This document shows positions 10,350-20,337 of a DNA stretch of 31,350 nt, piece after piece. The stretch covers positions 104,480 to 135,829 of the forward strand of contig KQ964421.1 in the NCBI GenBank assembly GCA_001566745.1. The letters are read 5' to 3'. Made by a program: the position numbers and the translations under genes. Origin of the DNA: Conidiobolus coronatus NRRL 28638. Its lineage: Eukaryota; Entomophthoromycota; Entomophthoromycetes; Entomophthorales; Conidiobolaceae. A model generated the notes under the pieces. It searched no databases. It was given only the letters and a program-made list of their open reading frames with translations, and was not told where the DNA came from. How positions within the stretch are numbered: the stretch's first letter is position 1; the number at the start of each line of letters is the position of its first letter.

Positions 10350-11146
10350 TTAAGCTCTTCCCATATATTCGAAGGTGTTCAAATCAATTTGAACTTTATC
10401 TCCAGATTGGACAAATTCGGGAACCATAACTTGCATTCCTCCTTTTAAGAATCCTGGAACCTTCATTACTCCTCTGGAAGCCTGCTTAGCCTTCATTGTA
10501 ACACTTTCAACTTCATAGATGCCTGAACTGGGCAACTTAGCGGACACTGGGTTACCGTCTTCTAAAATGGAAACAACCAAGCTCATTTCTTCTTGAAGGA
10601 AATTAATTGCTTTTTCACCTCCAACAAGTGCTGACAATTGAACGCTGATTTGATCACTGGTCTCAGGGTGGAGTAAGTGGATTTCATCAGCATCATGGTA
10701 AAGGTATTGATAAGTTGAAGTCCTTTGCTCAACAACTAAAAAAAGATTATTATTAGCTAATTCAGTTTATGATAATGTGATTATTTACTTTCTAAATCGT
10801 CTTTAGGCTTGAACCTTTCTACAATTTTATAATCACTTGATAAATCTTTAATTTCAAGCTATACCAACTGAGATTAATACATATACACATTGAATGATTT
10901 AATAGTACCTTAATAGTAGCACTTCCACGACCCATTACACTGTGATCTTTGTTTAATACTAGCCAATTTTTGCCTTTGTGCTCAATAATATTTCCTTCTT
11001 TAACTGAGTTTACTCCTACTTTGTAACCTCTATTGAAAAAGAGAGAATACTTCAAGAATTAGTATATCGTAACGGTAAAATTTGAAAATGCTCACTCTTT
11101 GAACTGAAGGAATTTTAGAAATTGCTTTAATATTATTGATTAACAT
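10350..11146 (-). CDS. Organellar elongation factor P
   Basis: Four exons, read leftwards: 11146-11096, 11049-10909, 10858-10789 and 10735-10350. Introns are 46, 50 and 53 nt; the first has TACTAAT close to its acceptor. The model gives 215 residues. The first about 25 residues (MLINNIKAISKIPSVQR...) are basic, lack acids and look like a mitochondrial targeting sequence. The KOW-like domain I follows at about 26-86, the OB domain II at about 88-150 (EQRTSTYQYLYHDADEI) and domain III to the end (VPEFVQSGDKVQIDLNTFEY). EF-P enters the ribosomal E-site region and rescues ribosomes stalled at proline runs. The tip residue equivalent to E. coli Lys34 is Arg58 in MGRGSA. An apparent start at 11055 is a TTG inside intron 1 sequence and is not used. 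bL17m, another mitochondrial translation gene, lies just upstream on the same strand. Confidence 0.88.
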
Positions 11147-11501
11147 GCTTGTTTTATCTCTGTTTGACAATATTTAATCAGTATATTAAACTGAGAATAT
11201 AATAGGTGATGTAACTAGATCTGATTTAAATTTAACTAAATAAAGTAATTATATACTTTTATGGGATTGCTGGCGAAGGTTGGCTATTGAGTTAATATAG
11301 CTTGGGAAGGCATTATTTAGGTGATTTTGAATAAAAGAAAGAAAGTAGATCACAATGGTTTTCAATAAGCGAAAAACTGATTAAATAATAGCATAATATG
11401 AAGCATACTCTATAAATATGTATAATAAATATTAAAATCTAGTAATAAATAGCAATTTAATAATTATGTAAATAATATCTATTATAATAAATTAAATTTA
11501 A
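11147..11501. other. EF-P promoter / bL17m terminator interval
   Basis: A 355-bp spacer between two leftward genes. AT-rich, with a slightly less AT-rich patch at 11255-11330. No RNA gene or repeat recognised. Confidence 0.45.
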
Positions 11502-12269
11502 TTAAACAGTTAGTTTGGACATGGATTCAGTCATTAATTTCATTTCTTTTTGTACTTCTTCGTTCCAAGCATTTTCATCTAAAAAGTGATCCTTTTTAAC
11601 TTGTTCAACCTTGCGTTCAAAGCTTTGCATAGACTTCTTTAAGTACATTAAGCGTTGGAATTCTTGCTTAGGTAAAAGCATTTGCTTAGTTTTGCTTGTT
11701 TCTAAAAGTTCTTTGATTTCGGCGCTTGTTAAAAGTCCCTTAGAGTCTTTGTCTAATCTTCTCTTAGCTTCAGCCTTAATGGTCATAAACTTTTTAATAT
11801 CATTGGGCTCTCCAACATATTCAATGATACCAACAGGGGCATTATCACCATATCTAGTACCATATTTATGAACTCTAGTGTAACCACCAGGGCGATCTTG
11901 GAATCTCTTTGCAAGTTCTTGCAATTTAGGAATGGTGGTTTCGTGTTCCTAAAATGAAAAATAAATACAAGCTTGAGAAAAATAATATATGAAAAAATAC
12001 CCTAATATAGTTTTTGGCTAAAACAACATGATGGTCTTGTCCTTTTTTGAAATAAGTGACAATCTAAAAAATGGGGTTTTAGTATAAATTAAATTAACAA
12101 TAGTAATTATTTATACTTTATCAGCTAAGCGTTGAAGAGATTTAGCCTTGGTCCAGGTAGTTTCGATTCTTCCGTGTTTAATTAAGGAAGTGAGCATATT
12201 TCTCAACATATCTTGACGATGTAAAGTGGTCTTGCGTCCTAATCTTTTTAAATGTTTTCCGTGATGCAT
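11502..12269 (-). CDS. Mitochondrial ribosomal protein bL17m
   Basis: Three exons, read leftwards: 12269-12117, 12063-12001 and 11948-11502. Introns are 53 and 52 nt, GT-AG, and the model gives 220 residues. The N-terminal about 120 residues are the bacterial L17 domain: [20 protein letters not shown], then [24 protein letters not shown], later [20 protein letters not shown] and GIIEYVG. Bacterial L17 ends there; the remaining about 90 residues form a charged, helical extension ([14 protein letters not shown]... [20 protein letters not shown]) typical of mitochondrial versions. The protein sits near the exit tunnel of the large subunit. No cleavable leader is obvious; the protein begins directly with the L17 domain, as in yeast. 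Expected to be co-required with the neighbouring EF-P for mitochondrial translation. Confidence 0.92.
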
Positions 12270-13345
12270 TTTTATAAATTTTTAATATAATAAGCTGATT
12301 AAATTGGTTATTTATTTAAACTGTTTTTTAAAATAATTTGAATACTAATAAATTTATCAAATTATCAATTGACCAAGTTATTTATTATTATTACTCATTT
12401 GGCCGATTGTTAAAAATTATTTATAATTATCTGTTTTATTGAAAAATTGTGGGATCTAATTCAAATGCTGTGCTATGATCTAAATTCATTGCTTCAATGT
12501 CGCACATATATATAATATATATAGCACAATTGACCATTAAACTAGGTTTTTGAATTATTATTAATATTGATGTTGATATCTTTGTTATACTCTGTATTCT
12601 TTATATTGCCTAAACCCTTCAAACTAATTATATATTTTATATTTTTAGTTGACATGCTCAAAAGTATTGATATTTTGATAAAATGCAAATTTACTCAGCT
12701 AACTAGATAATCATAAATTATAAAACTATTTATTTTAATATAATATATTTCAATACCACGTTTACAATTAAATTACTGAATATACTTCACCATTAAAGAG
12801 CTTAAAATATAATTTTACCACAGTTTTAATAATAATTAGCTTTGATGACTATTTAATCCTAGATATTTTGTAAACTCTAACTAAAAATCTAAAAATATCA
12901 TAGAAGTGTAAGAGTATAATCTTAAATTGCATTTATGATGCTCTATTAGAAAATCACTTGATTTAAATAAAATATGAAATATGAAATACTCTATCAAATG
13001 TTACAATTTAAAACTTTTGTGAACTATATATACAATCTGTAGCTGATTTATAGCTACGTTTTTATATAAATATATATTGTTTTAACCTTGATTTTATATG
13101 CACTATAGAAGCTAGGGAACTACCCTGTCACTTGAGCTAGTTATTATGTATCGCTCGTAACAGATTTTCAAGCTTGCAAAACCAACATTTTAATTTATTT
13201 CTTTTTGAAACTAGATTTGCCAATAAGAATCTTTATTGAATTTGTATAACGAAATAAAACTTTAAAAATCTTCGATAAGTGTTTTTGGTTAAACTGAGTA
13301 GTTATAAATTTATTTCTTGTTAATCCTTTTACTTTTTTAATTAAA
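12270..13345. other. Divergent intergenic region, 1.08 kb
   Basis: Separates the leftward bL17m gene from the rightward 7TM gene and so holds both promoters. It is AT-rich with short ATAT runs (for example 12508-12522). No repeat copy, RNA gene or protein segment was recognised. Confidence 0.45.
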
Positions 13346-14098
13346 ATGCTTGCACTTGAACATCTTTGCTCTTATATAACTACTACTTTAGTTCTTCTTA
13401 TGATACTTCACACAGCTTTTCATGCTGTACTCTTGGAAGTCAAAGTAAACAAGTGTTTGGTTTTATTATTTGTGATGTTGGTGTTTTGCCTTTTCAATGC
13501 CGTATCTAATAACATTCTTATGAACAGCAGCTTAGTGAAGTACCATCTTTATGGAGCTGTTGGGGCTTGCGTCTTTTGGATAATATGGTCACAAGCTTAC
13601 AATATGCTAGTTATTCAGCTTAATAGATTTCTCATCAAGCCTGCGATTTACAGAATATCCAAGTTCTTCATTGCGTTGATTCTTATAGTACAATTAGTCA
13701 TGACAGGAGTATATGTCAAAGCAAATTTGGGTGATAAAGACCCTAATGGCGAAGATGCTATTTTATGAACTTTATGCAAATATATTGACATTCTTTACTT
13801 AGTGATAGCATGTTTGCTAGAGTATTTTATTAGCATTTCTATTTTTATTGAGCTTAGGAGCTTTATAAAAAGCATTGAAGAGCTTGATCTGGTTAAAAGA
13901 AAGATTAAAATTCTATTTGGTGTCATTGTGTTTTTTATGCTTGTTGATATTGTTATTTTATACTTGGAGATATCAGATCATTCAAATATCGGATATGCGA
14001 CAAAGCAGTTTTTCTTTAGCTTGAAGGCGGTTAACGAGTATTTTTGCATTTCTAAGCTGCGAGAAATTTTAATAGCCACTTGTATGATTCAAGGTTAA
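13346..14098 (+). CDS. Seven-helix membrane protein, unknown function
   Basis: Two exons, 13346-13730 and 13803-14098, joined by a 72-nt GT-AG intron, encode 226 residues. Seven hydrophobic segments can be seen at about 9-31, 36-56, 66-91, 103-124, 128-150, 163-185 and 190-213, with short loops and almost no N-terminal tail. The size and topology fit small fungal 7TM proteins, sometimes called GPCR-like, but no diagnostic GPCR motif (such as DRY or NPxxY) is present, so no function is assigned. The last helix is followed by the basic CISKLREIL. If the intron is retained, the reading frame runs 12 codons into it and stops, giving a 140-residue, four-helix protein. A degenerate MITE copy starts 42 bp after the stop codon. 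Confidence 0.65.
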
Positions 14099-14139
14099 AA
14101 TTTTCTTAGTTATAATCTTTCATAATATTAAAATAAAGT

Positions 14140-14393
14140 ATATGATAGATTCCAGTTAAATGATAAAGTATTGTCCAAATTTTTTTCTAGACAAATTTAT
14201 AATACTGTTGATTATTTTTTTCAATAAAGCATTAAACCATCGTTTTATTAATCAAAGTTGCTAGTATATGATATTATGATATTATCATCGTTTCTTCTTT
14301 AAATAATAGATTTAAGGTCAATAGCTCGTATATAATAAAATTTATATTTTGAACACAGCTATAATGAATTAAATTAACTGGAATAGCTTGTAT
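14140..14393 (-). mobile_element. MITE-like element, copy 6 (inverted, degenerate)
   Basis: A diverged copy of about 254 bp in the opposite orientation. The left end ATATGATAGATTCCAGTTAA and the following GTCCAAATTTTTT and CAAATTTATAATA match the complement of the family's right arm. The right end ATTAACTGGAATAGCTTGTAT matches the complement of the left arm with several changes. It begins 42 bp after the stop codon of the 7TM gene and may form part of that gene's 3' end. Confidence 0.55.
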
Positions 14394-15005
14394 ACTCTAG
14401 CCTATAATTTGGTTAATCATGATAAAAGTCGGCATATTATTTCTCGTGTATAGATAATACAAATATGCACGGCTTGCTTTTTTCATTCCTTGTTAATGGA
14501 TATGTAACGCTTTTAATATTAATGCTCTTAATCTCAATTTAGAGTTAAACAGTTAATTCTTAAGATTTTATAGAACTATTTTTATTAATTATTTGAGCTG
14601 TATATAATTATTAAAACTATAGTGAAGAGTTCAAAATATAATATATAAATTTTAATACATAAAGAATCATAATGACTTATAGATTTTGGGCTAATTAATC
14701 ATGATAAAATAATAACCGGATCTTTAATATTTTATAGTTTATTTTTGAGAGTTTCAACGTCATATTTAATAAATTTAGCTATTTAGGTCAAATTAACATA
14801 AATGTAATTATTATTAATCAATTACAATATATTATTTTGGCTATTCTACTAAAATAAGTTGAATTTTAATCACGAAAAAAATTATTAGATCTATTTATAT
14901 ACTTAACGCTATAATTCCATTCATATTAACAAAATTAGCACATGTTTCATTAATACAAACTTTTAAAAAATAGAATAAAGATTCGTATTTCTGACTTTTT
15001 TTTTT
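14394..15005. other. AT-rich intergenic stretch before the gap
   Basis: About 610 bp without a recognisable gene, ending in a run of nine T at 14997-15005 where the assembly breaks off. An open frame on the minus strand here exists only because it runs through unknown bases. Confidence 0.45.
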
Positions 15006-15276
15006 NNNNNNNNNNNNNNNNNNNNNNNNNNNNNNNNNNNNNNNNNNNNNNNNNNNNNNNNNNNNNNNNNNNNNNNNNNNNNNNNNNNNNNNNNNNNNNN
15101 NNNNNNNNNNNNNNNNNNNNNNNNNNNNNNNNNNNNNNNNNNNNNNNNNNNNNNNNNNNNNNNNNNNNNNNNNNNNNNNNNNNNNNNNNNNNNNNNNNNN
15201 NNNNNNNNNNNNNNNNNNNNNNNNNNNNNNNNNNNNNNNNNNNNNNNNNNNNNNNNNNNNNNNNNNNNNNNNNNNN
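15006..15276. other. Assembly gap (271 N)
   Basis: A run of unknown bases. The left border is a T homopolymer, the right border is ordinary AT-rich DNA. Nothing can be said of the content. Confidence 0.98.
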
Positions 15277-15894
15277 TTTACACTAATCATAAATTAATGT
15301 TAGACTATTATCATGTTATTTTACATATATTTCCATACCAAGCTCAAATTAGTATTTTATATGCAACTTGATATACATATTCTGATAGCTGTTATATAAA
15401 ATATAGTAACATTAATTTCAATAGTCAATATAATATGTAAATAAAACCATCTAATCAAGCTTCAATTTTGTTTATAAACTTCAAACAAGGTTGATAGACT
15501 GAGTTCATTAAAATGAAGATGAATGTTTTTAATTAATTTATCATTCTCAACGACTCTTAACATCTTTCATTTAAACGTAGATTTACTATTCAAGTATCTT
15601 AATCCTATTATATGCCTTAAAATCTCCTTTCTTAAGTAAGCAAATTCCCAATATTTGCATTTATAATCTTCACTTTTATTCTTAATTTTTCAATAACATC
15701 TTTTTACAAATATATTAGACTCAGCTCAAATTATACCAGTAAATGCTGATTTTATAACTTAACGGCAGTCATAGGCTAAAAATATTATTTTATCTTAATC
15801 TCTTTACTTATCAGTATGTTTAATTATAGTAATACTGATATCTATACACGAAAAATCCTTTGGTAGTATTGATAAAAATAAATAATCGCAAATT
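15277..15894. other. Intergenic, distal ASF1 upstream region
   Basis: AT-rich sequence between the gap and the proximal ASF1 promoter. No gene, repeat copy or RNA gene was recognised. Confidence 0.4.
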
Positions 15895-15966
15895 ACGCGT
15901 TCTAGACATTTGATTGGTCCAATCTAGTTATCATAAATGACATTAAGTCTAAAGAAACTTGATTGG
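15895..15966 (+). promoter_or_regulatory. ASF1 promoter: MCB box and CCAAT boxes
   Basis: ACGCGT at 15895-15900 is a perfect MluI cell-cycle box, the site bound by MBF-type (Swi6/Mbp1-like) regulators of S-phase genes in fungi. The near-palindrome GATTGGTCCAATC at 15912-15924 offers a CCAAT box on both strands. A further inverted CCAAT (GATTGG) lies at 15961-15966. They stand about 100-170 bp before the ASF1 start codon. That the sites are functional is inference, but S-phase control suits a histone chaperone gene. Confidence 0.55.
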
Positions 15967-16067
15967 CTAATTTTTACAACCCATAATTATTATTAACACG
16001 ACTCTTAAATAATTTAACAAACCTATTCTGAGCTTGTTAGCTTATAATTTTATAATATAACCACAAT

Positions 16068-16688
16068 ATGAGTATCGTAAATCTTACTGGTGTCCAAGTT
16101 TTAAACAACTTAGTCCTTAGCACTGAACCTTATCAATTTGAAATCGCCTTCGAGTGCTTAGGTCAGCTTCAAACTGATTTAGAATTCCGCATCAGCTATG
16201 TTAAGCAAGCTGATAGATTAACTGAAGATTTAATTTTAGATTCTTTCAACGTTGGTCCTGTCCCTATAGGTTTAAGCAAGTTTAATATCGAAGTTCCTGC
16301 CCCCGACTTCTCCAAAATTAACTCTTTGGATATTGTAGATGTTACTGTTGTTTACATTTCCTGCTACTATAGAGAACAAGAATTTGTCAGATGTGGCTTT
16401 TACCAAAATAACTACTACGAGTCTGAAGAGCTTATGAATGAACCTCCTTTGCAAATCGACTTCACTCAACTTAAGAGAAACTTATTGGCAGAGCGTCCTA
16501 AAGTAACTGTTTTCCCTATTAACTGGGACGAGCCCAATCCTGAGTTACAAGTTCCCGACCAACCTGAAGCCGATCTTGATCAAAGCCAACAATATGTTAC
16601 ATTAAATGGCGATGATAACGAAATGGAAGCTGATGAAGGTGACTTTGTAGATGAAGATGATGATGCTATGTCTGTTGAAGAAAACTAA
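16068..16688 (+). CDS. ASF1: Histone H3-H4 chaperone ASF1
   Basis: A 206-residue single-exon protein. Residues 1-155 are the conserved Ig-like ASF1 core, with landmark stretches PYQFEIAFECL (21-31), LDSFNVGPVPIG (57-68), DVTVVYISCYYREQEF (91-106), RCGFYQNNYY (108-117) and FPINWDEPNPE near the end of the core. Val94 and Arg108, both needed for H3-H4 contact in yeast and human ASF1, sit at exactly those positions. The last about 45 residues are a Glu/Asp-rich tail, as in fungal orthologues but shorter than in budding yeast. The protein hands H3-H4 to CAF-1 and HIR and supports Rtt109-type acetylation in replication-coupled assembly. An MCB box and CCAAT boxes precede the gene. Codon use is richer in C and G than the surroundings. 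Confidence 0.97.
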   Translation: MSIVNLTGVQVLNNLVLSTEPYQFEIAFECLGQLQTDLEFRISYVKQADRLTEDLILDSFNVGPVPIGLSKFNIEVPAPDFSKINSLDIVDVTVVYISCYYREQEFVRCGFYQNNYYESEELMNEPPLQIDFTQLKRNLLAERPKVTVFPINWDEPNPELQVPDQPEADLDQSQQYVTLNGDDNEMEADEGDFVDEDDDAMSVEEN

Positions 16689-17232
16689 ACTCAAGAATCA
16701 TATACGTTTAAATAACAACCATGTAATTATTATTGTTTATCAATATTCATCATCAAGATTGCGTTATTTCGCTTTCTCTCTTTAAATTTTATTTTAGTAC
16801 AAACTCTGGTCAAGTTTCTACTCTGAATAGCATACTCAATATTATATTCGGTATTCTAATTCAACTTATTTTTAGCCACTATTGCTCTTCTATAAAATCG
16901 TTATCTTATTATTTGTAATATAATAACGAGTTGTGTAAGTAAAATTGAAAAACTCTGGGTGCAAAAGTGATCGCAGATAACGTCATTTTATTTTATAGTT
17001 ATATCAGCAGTATCTTCATCATCACAACATCTATATCGTTATAATTAAGACTAAATAATAATAATTTTTACATTTTAAATCATTTATCTTGAGTCATTAA
17101 CTGTGATTAAATTCCATAATAATTTTTTAATAATTTTAAATTTAGTCTAGATTCTGAATATCTAGTATATTTTACTATTTTTTTCAAAGTTTTTTATCTT
17201 TGCTGACAGTAATCTAAAAATTGTAAAATTTC
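16689..17232. other. ASF1 downstream spacer
   Basis: About 540 bp of AT-rich sequence holding the ASF1 3' end. The small open frame at 16733-16918 has AT-driven composition and no recognisable features, so it is not called. Confidence 0.45.
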
Positions 17233-17482
17233 ATATGAGAGATTCTGGTTAATTTAACTCAAATTTTGTATGAATTCTGTTCAAAATTTTAATATAAGCG
17301 AGTTACTATCATATATAGTTATTAAATAAAACAAAAAAGTTGATAATATCGTACTAAAAGTATTGGCTAATAAAAATGGTTATTTGATACGCCTTATTCA
17401 TGTAATAATCAAAAATATTATAAATCTGCCATATAAAAAAATTTGGACCAAATCTCCTTGATTTAACCAGACTCTCTCATAT
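17233..17482 (+). mobile_element. MITE-like element, copy 7 (well preserved)
   Basis: A 250-bp copy with strong ends: ATATGAGAGATTCTGGTTAA on the left and TTTAACCAGACTCTCTCATAT on the right. Internal blocks match copy 3 closely: GTTCAAAATTTTAATATAA, ATCATATATAGTTATTAAAT, GTTGATAATATCGTAC, CTAATAAAAATGGTTATTTG, ATACGCCTTATTCATGTAAT and CTGCCATATAAAAAAATTTG. All copies keep TA just inside the outer A/T at both ends, as expected if the target duplication is TA. Confidence 0.8.
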
Positions 17483-18308
17483 ATTAAATTTAATAATAAA
17501 TGTAATGCTATTTTAAAAAAACTTAATTTTACTTTTTACATCTAATTTCTAATAATATTTTTATAATTGAGCCTCTTTATATATTCTAGGTTATAGATAA
17601 CTACTTTAAATTAGTTATTATTCTCCTATACTATACAAAAATTAACTATCAAATGCTATTTAAATTACTAAACATAAGGTATATTGTTACATTTAAATAA
17701 GAAAGGATTATAGATAATGTAAGCATTCTTTTTTAATAAATTAATTAATATTTCAATTATATAAAAGTTTTAAGAATTTAAACAAAATATTTATATTCAT
17801 ATTTTTCTATTATTGTTTCTATACTAGTTATAATTAATTAATTATTAACTTAATGAATAGAAATATCATTTATATTATTTTTTTATAAAAGATATTTAAA
17901 AATTATTATTAAAAGGTTAAAATGTTATAAAATATTGTTATGCTTATTTATTTTATACATAGTATAATTTATTAATAAAAACTATTAAGAAATCTTTGTA
18001 TTTTATAGAATTTAAATACCTTATATTCTATCTATCCAAAAATGACTTCGAAAAATATAATGTGCAGTGATTAGATTGCCGCATATATTAAATATGCATG
18101 CATATGATAATAATAAGGTGCTAGGAAATTAAATAAAAGTAATATCCCGGCATACATGTACAGCAGACGATTTTATAGTTACAGTTATAAACATAATGAG
18201 ATTCTGCAAATACTTCCGTTACAGTATTTAAGTATAGATGGGGAGTTTTTAAAATCAGTATAAATTACTCAATTATGCGCTGTGTTTGAATTTCCAGAAT
18301 ATAACATC
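17483..18308. other. AT-rich spacer between MITE copies
   Basis: About 830 bp, extremely AT-rich up to 18030 and slightly less so after that. No open frame of note, RNA gene or further repeat copy was recognised. Confidence 0.45.
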
Positions 18309-18590
18309 ATATGAGCGATTCTGGTTAATTTGACTCAAATTTGTGTCATTTTTGCTCAAAATTAACTTTAACATTAATTTTAACATTAATTTTGAGTGAG
18401 TTATTATTGATTACAATCGCTATTTAAAGAAATATAGCTGATAACATCGTATCATTATGTACGATATCAACTTTAGTAGATAACGATGAATTGATAATAC
18501 ATTTTAAATACGTTATATAAATAATATTGCAAATTTTCCCTATAAAAATTTTACACAATGCTTCCGCAGTTTAATTGAAATCACCCATAT
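18309..18590 (+). mobile_element. MITE-like element, copy 8 (longest)
   Basis: A 282-bp diverged copy. The left end ATATGAGCGATTCTGGTTAA is well kept; the right end TTTAATTGAAATCACCCATAT is degraded. Near 18362-18394 the unit TTTAACATTAAT occurs twice in tandem, which accounts for part of the extra length. The AATATTGCAAATTTT block before the right arm matches copy 2. Confidence 0.68.
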
Positions 18591-20337
18591 AACATAGTAA
18601 ACTTCAAATAAGATTTATAATTTGATTCACTATATTATATGCATGTATGGTAGCACATAAAACAAAATAATGTTTATTTTAAAGTATAGCTCTTGCATTA
18701 TTCTAAATAGAACGGAAGAGAGAATCGTGATTCATTAAAAATATCAACTCAAAAGTCATTCTATATAAATAAACAAATGCGTCATGTTTTATAATCTTAT
18801 ATATACTTTTCTGCTGATTAAAAATATATTATACCTTTTAACCTATTTTAAAGCAAACTTTTTCTTTATGGCATTAAAACAAAATTTAGCTCGCTAAGAC
18901 CTTTAATTTCATACATAGAAATGGATCTGCAGGGATAGTACGCTTGAGAACTAGGATAAATAAATACTCAATTAAATTCCCATATGGTGTAAAATTTTAG
19001 AATGGATAATCATTTTACCAAATTGGAAGTTACACAAAAGCTTCAAATTAAAACAGCAGTTTTTAAATGCAGTTACTCTGCTTCAGGTAATACTTATTGT
19101 GCAAGGTACATTGAGGTACACGCAATCCTGGTTTGTTTGAGGCTTAATGCAAAATTTATTATATGCATTTCATGTGTTTTGCTATTTTATATTTAAATAT
19201 TTAAAATTAGCGTAATAAATGGTATGTATCTGGAACAAGTATATATGCTGTATACAATCGATAGCATAAATTAAGTTTCGAAAGCTTGAACTAATTTTAA
19301 TTATTAGTAGAATCGAGTGCGTTTAAAATTAATTGAGTTAAATTTTATATCCATAAATATAATGAATTAAAACCACAAAAGTACTGGGGATAAATGAAAC
19401 AAAGTAATAAGTCTAGTCACTTTGAAAGTATTAATGCTGAAATCATCAAATTCCAGAGTAATATTCGAAATCGCGGTTTTGATTGGATAATATACATAAT
19501 TAGAATAAATTAAGCTTTAATCAAATTTGAATTTAGATCAATCATGCAAATTACTACAGGATTGTTTACTTTTAGAAACTAGCAAATAAAGATAGTAGCA
19601 CAATATTTGAAATGGTACAGATAAGAATATGACAGGAATAAAAGTTGTATAAATAATGGCTGTTTGTGCTAGAATTAAAGTTGAGAGTATGACCAAATAT
19701 AGGGGCAGGATTTTGTTAAAGAGATTAAAATCGGAGATATTTTACTCAGGCTAATTTGAAGCAATAAAATTGTAGAATTATTGGTGAGTGAAAGAACGCT
19801 AAAATTCTACTCCACATGCTTCCATATTTGCTAAAATCCTGATTCCACCCAACCCAGCAAAAGTAATTAAACCGGATGTAGAAAGTGATTTAATCATTGC
19901 GAATTAGGAAGGTGCTTTGACGATCAATTTAGCAGCAATCAGGTACATTCGTCACTCTAAAACAAAAAACATCATTTGACCAAATACGCTACAATTATTT
20001 TCCCACCTAAAATCACATTAGCCTAATGAATCCAACCAGATTTTATTACCACCCACCCCATCACACAATGATTGCCATATATGTTGATAATCCAATTCTC
20101 AGATTTAGGGAGTGTATCGTAATTCAAGAGGCACATTGAAGCAAATTAAGCTTATTCTAGTCCCACCCACACTTATCTCTATTTCAGTCTATTTTGTATC
20201 AACCTCCTACTGCGGTGACAATTTGGATTTTTAAATCTGATTTTCTCAATTCGTTCTTGCTTTTGTTTCTTACTTCCACTCCTTCAACACTTGAGCATTG
20301 ATTGAGTGTTAATTCAATACATATTCAATTACTTCAG
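18591..20337. other. SSN6 upstream region, no gene seen
   Basis: About 1.75 kb before the SSN6 5'-UTR intron. The first kilobase is AT-rich. A 64-codon open frame at 19002-19196 has no recognisable features and is not called. From about 19800 the sequence becomes richer in C and pyrimidines and contains the CCCACC cluster, as expected for promoter and leader sequence. Confidence 0.5.
19845..20168 (+). promoter_or_regulatory. Cluster of CCCACC-type boxes upstream of SSN6
   Basis: Four C-rich boxes stand out against AT-rich DNA, all on the + strand: CCACCC (19845-19850), CCCACC (20002-20007), CCACCCACCCC (20049-20059) and CCCACCC (20162-20168). Their complement GGGTGG resembles sites of C2H2 zinc-finger regulators (CACCC or GC-box type). 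They lie about 170-500 bp before the proposed 5'-UTR intron. Function is inferred. Confidence 0.4.

Noticed and set aside
14895-15290. 131-codon minus-strand open frame
   Set aside because: It is open only because most of it is unknown bases; the readable ends show no gene features.
16272-16469. Frame antisense to ASF1
   Set aside because: Shadow of a highly conserved gene on the other strand.
19002-19196. 64-codon plus-strand frame
   Set aside because: No recognisable domain, AT-driven composition and no splice partners found.
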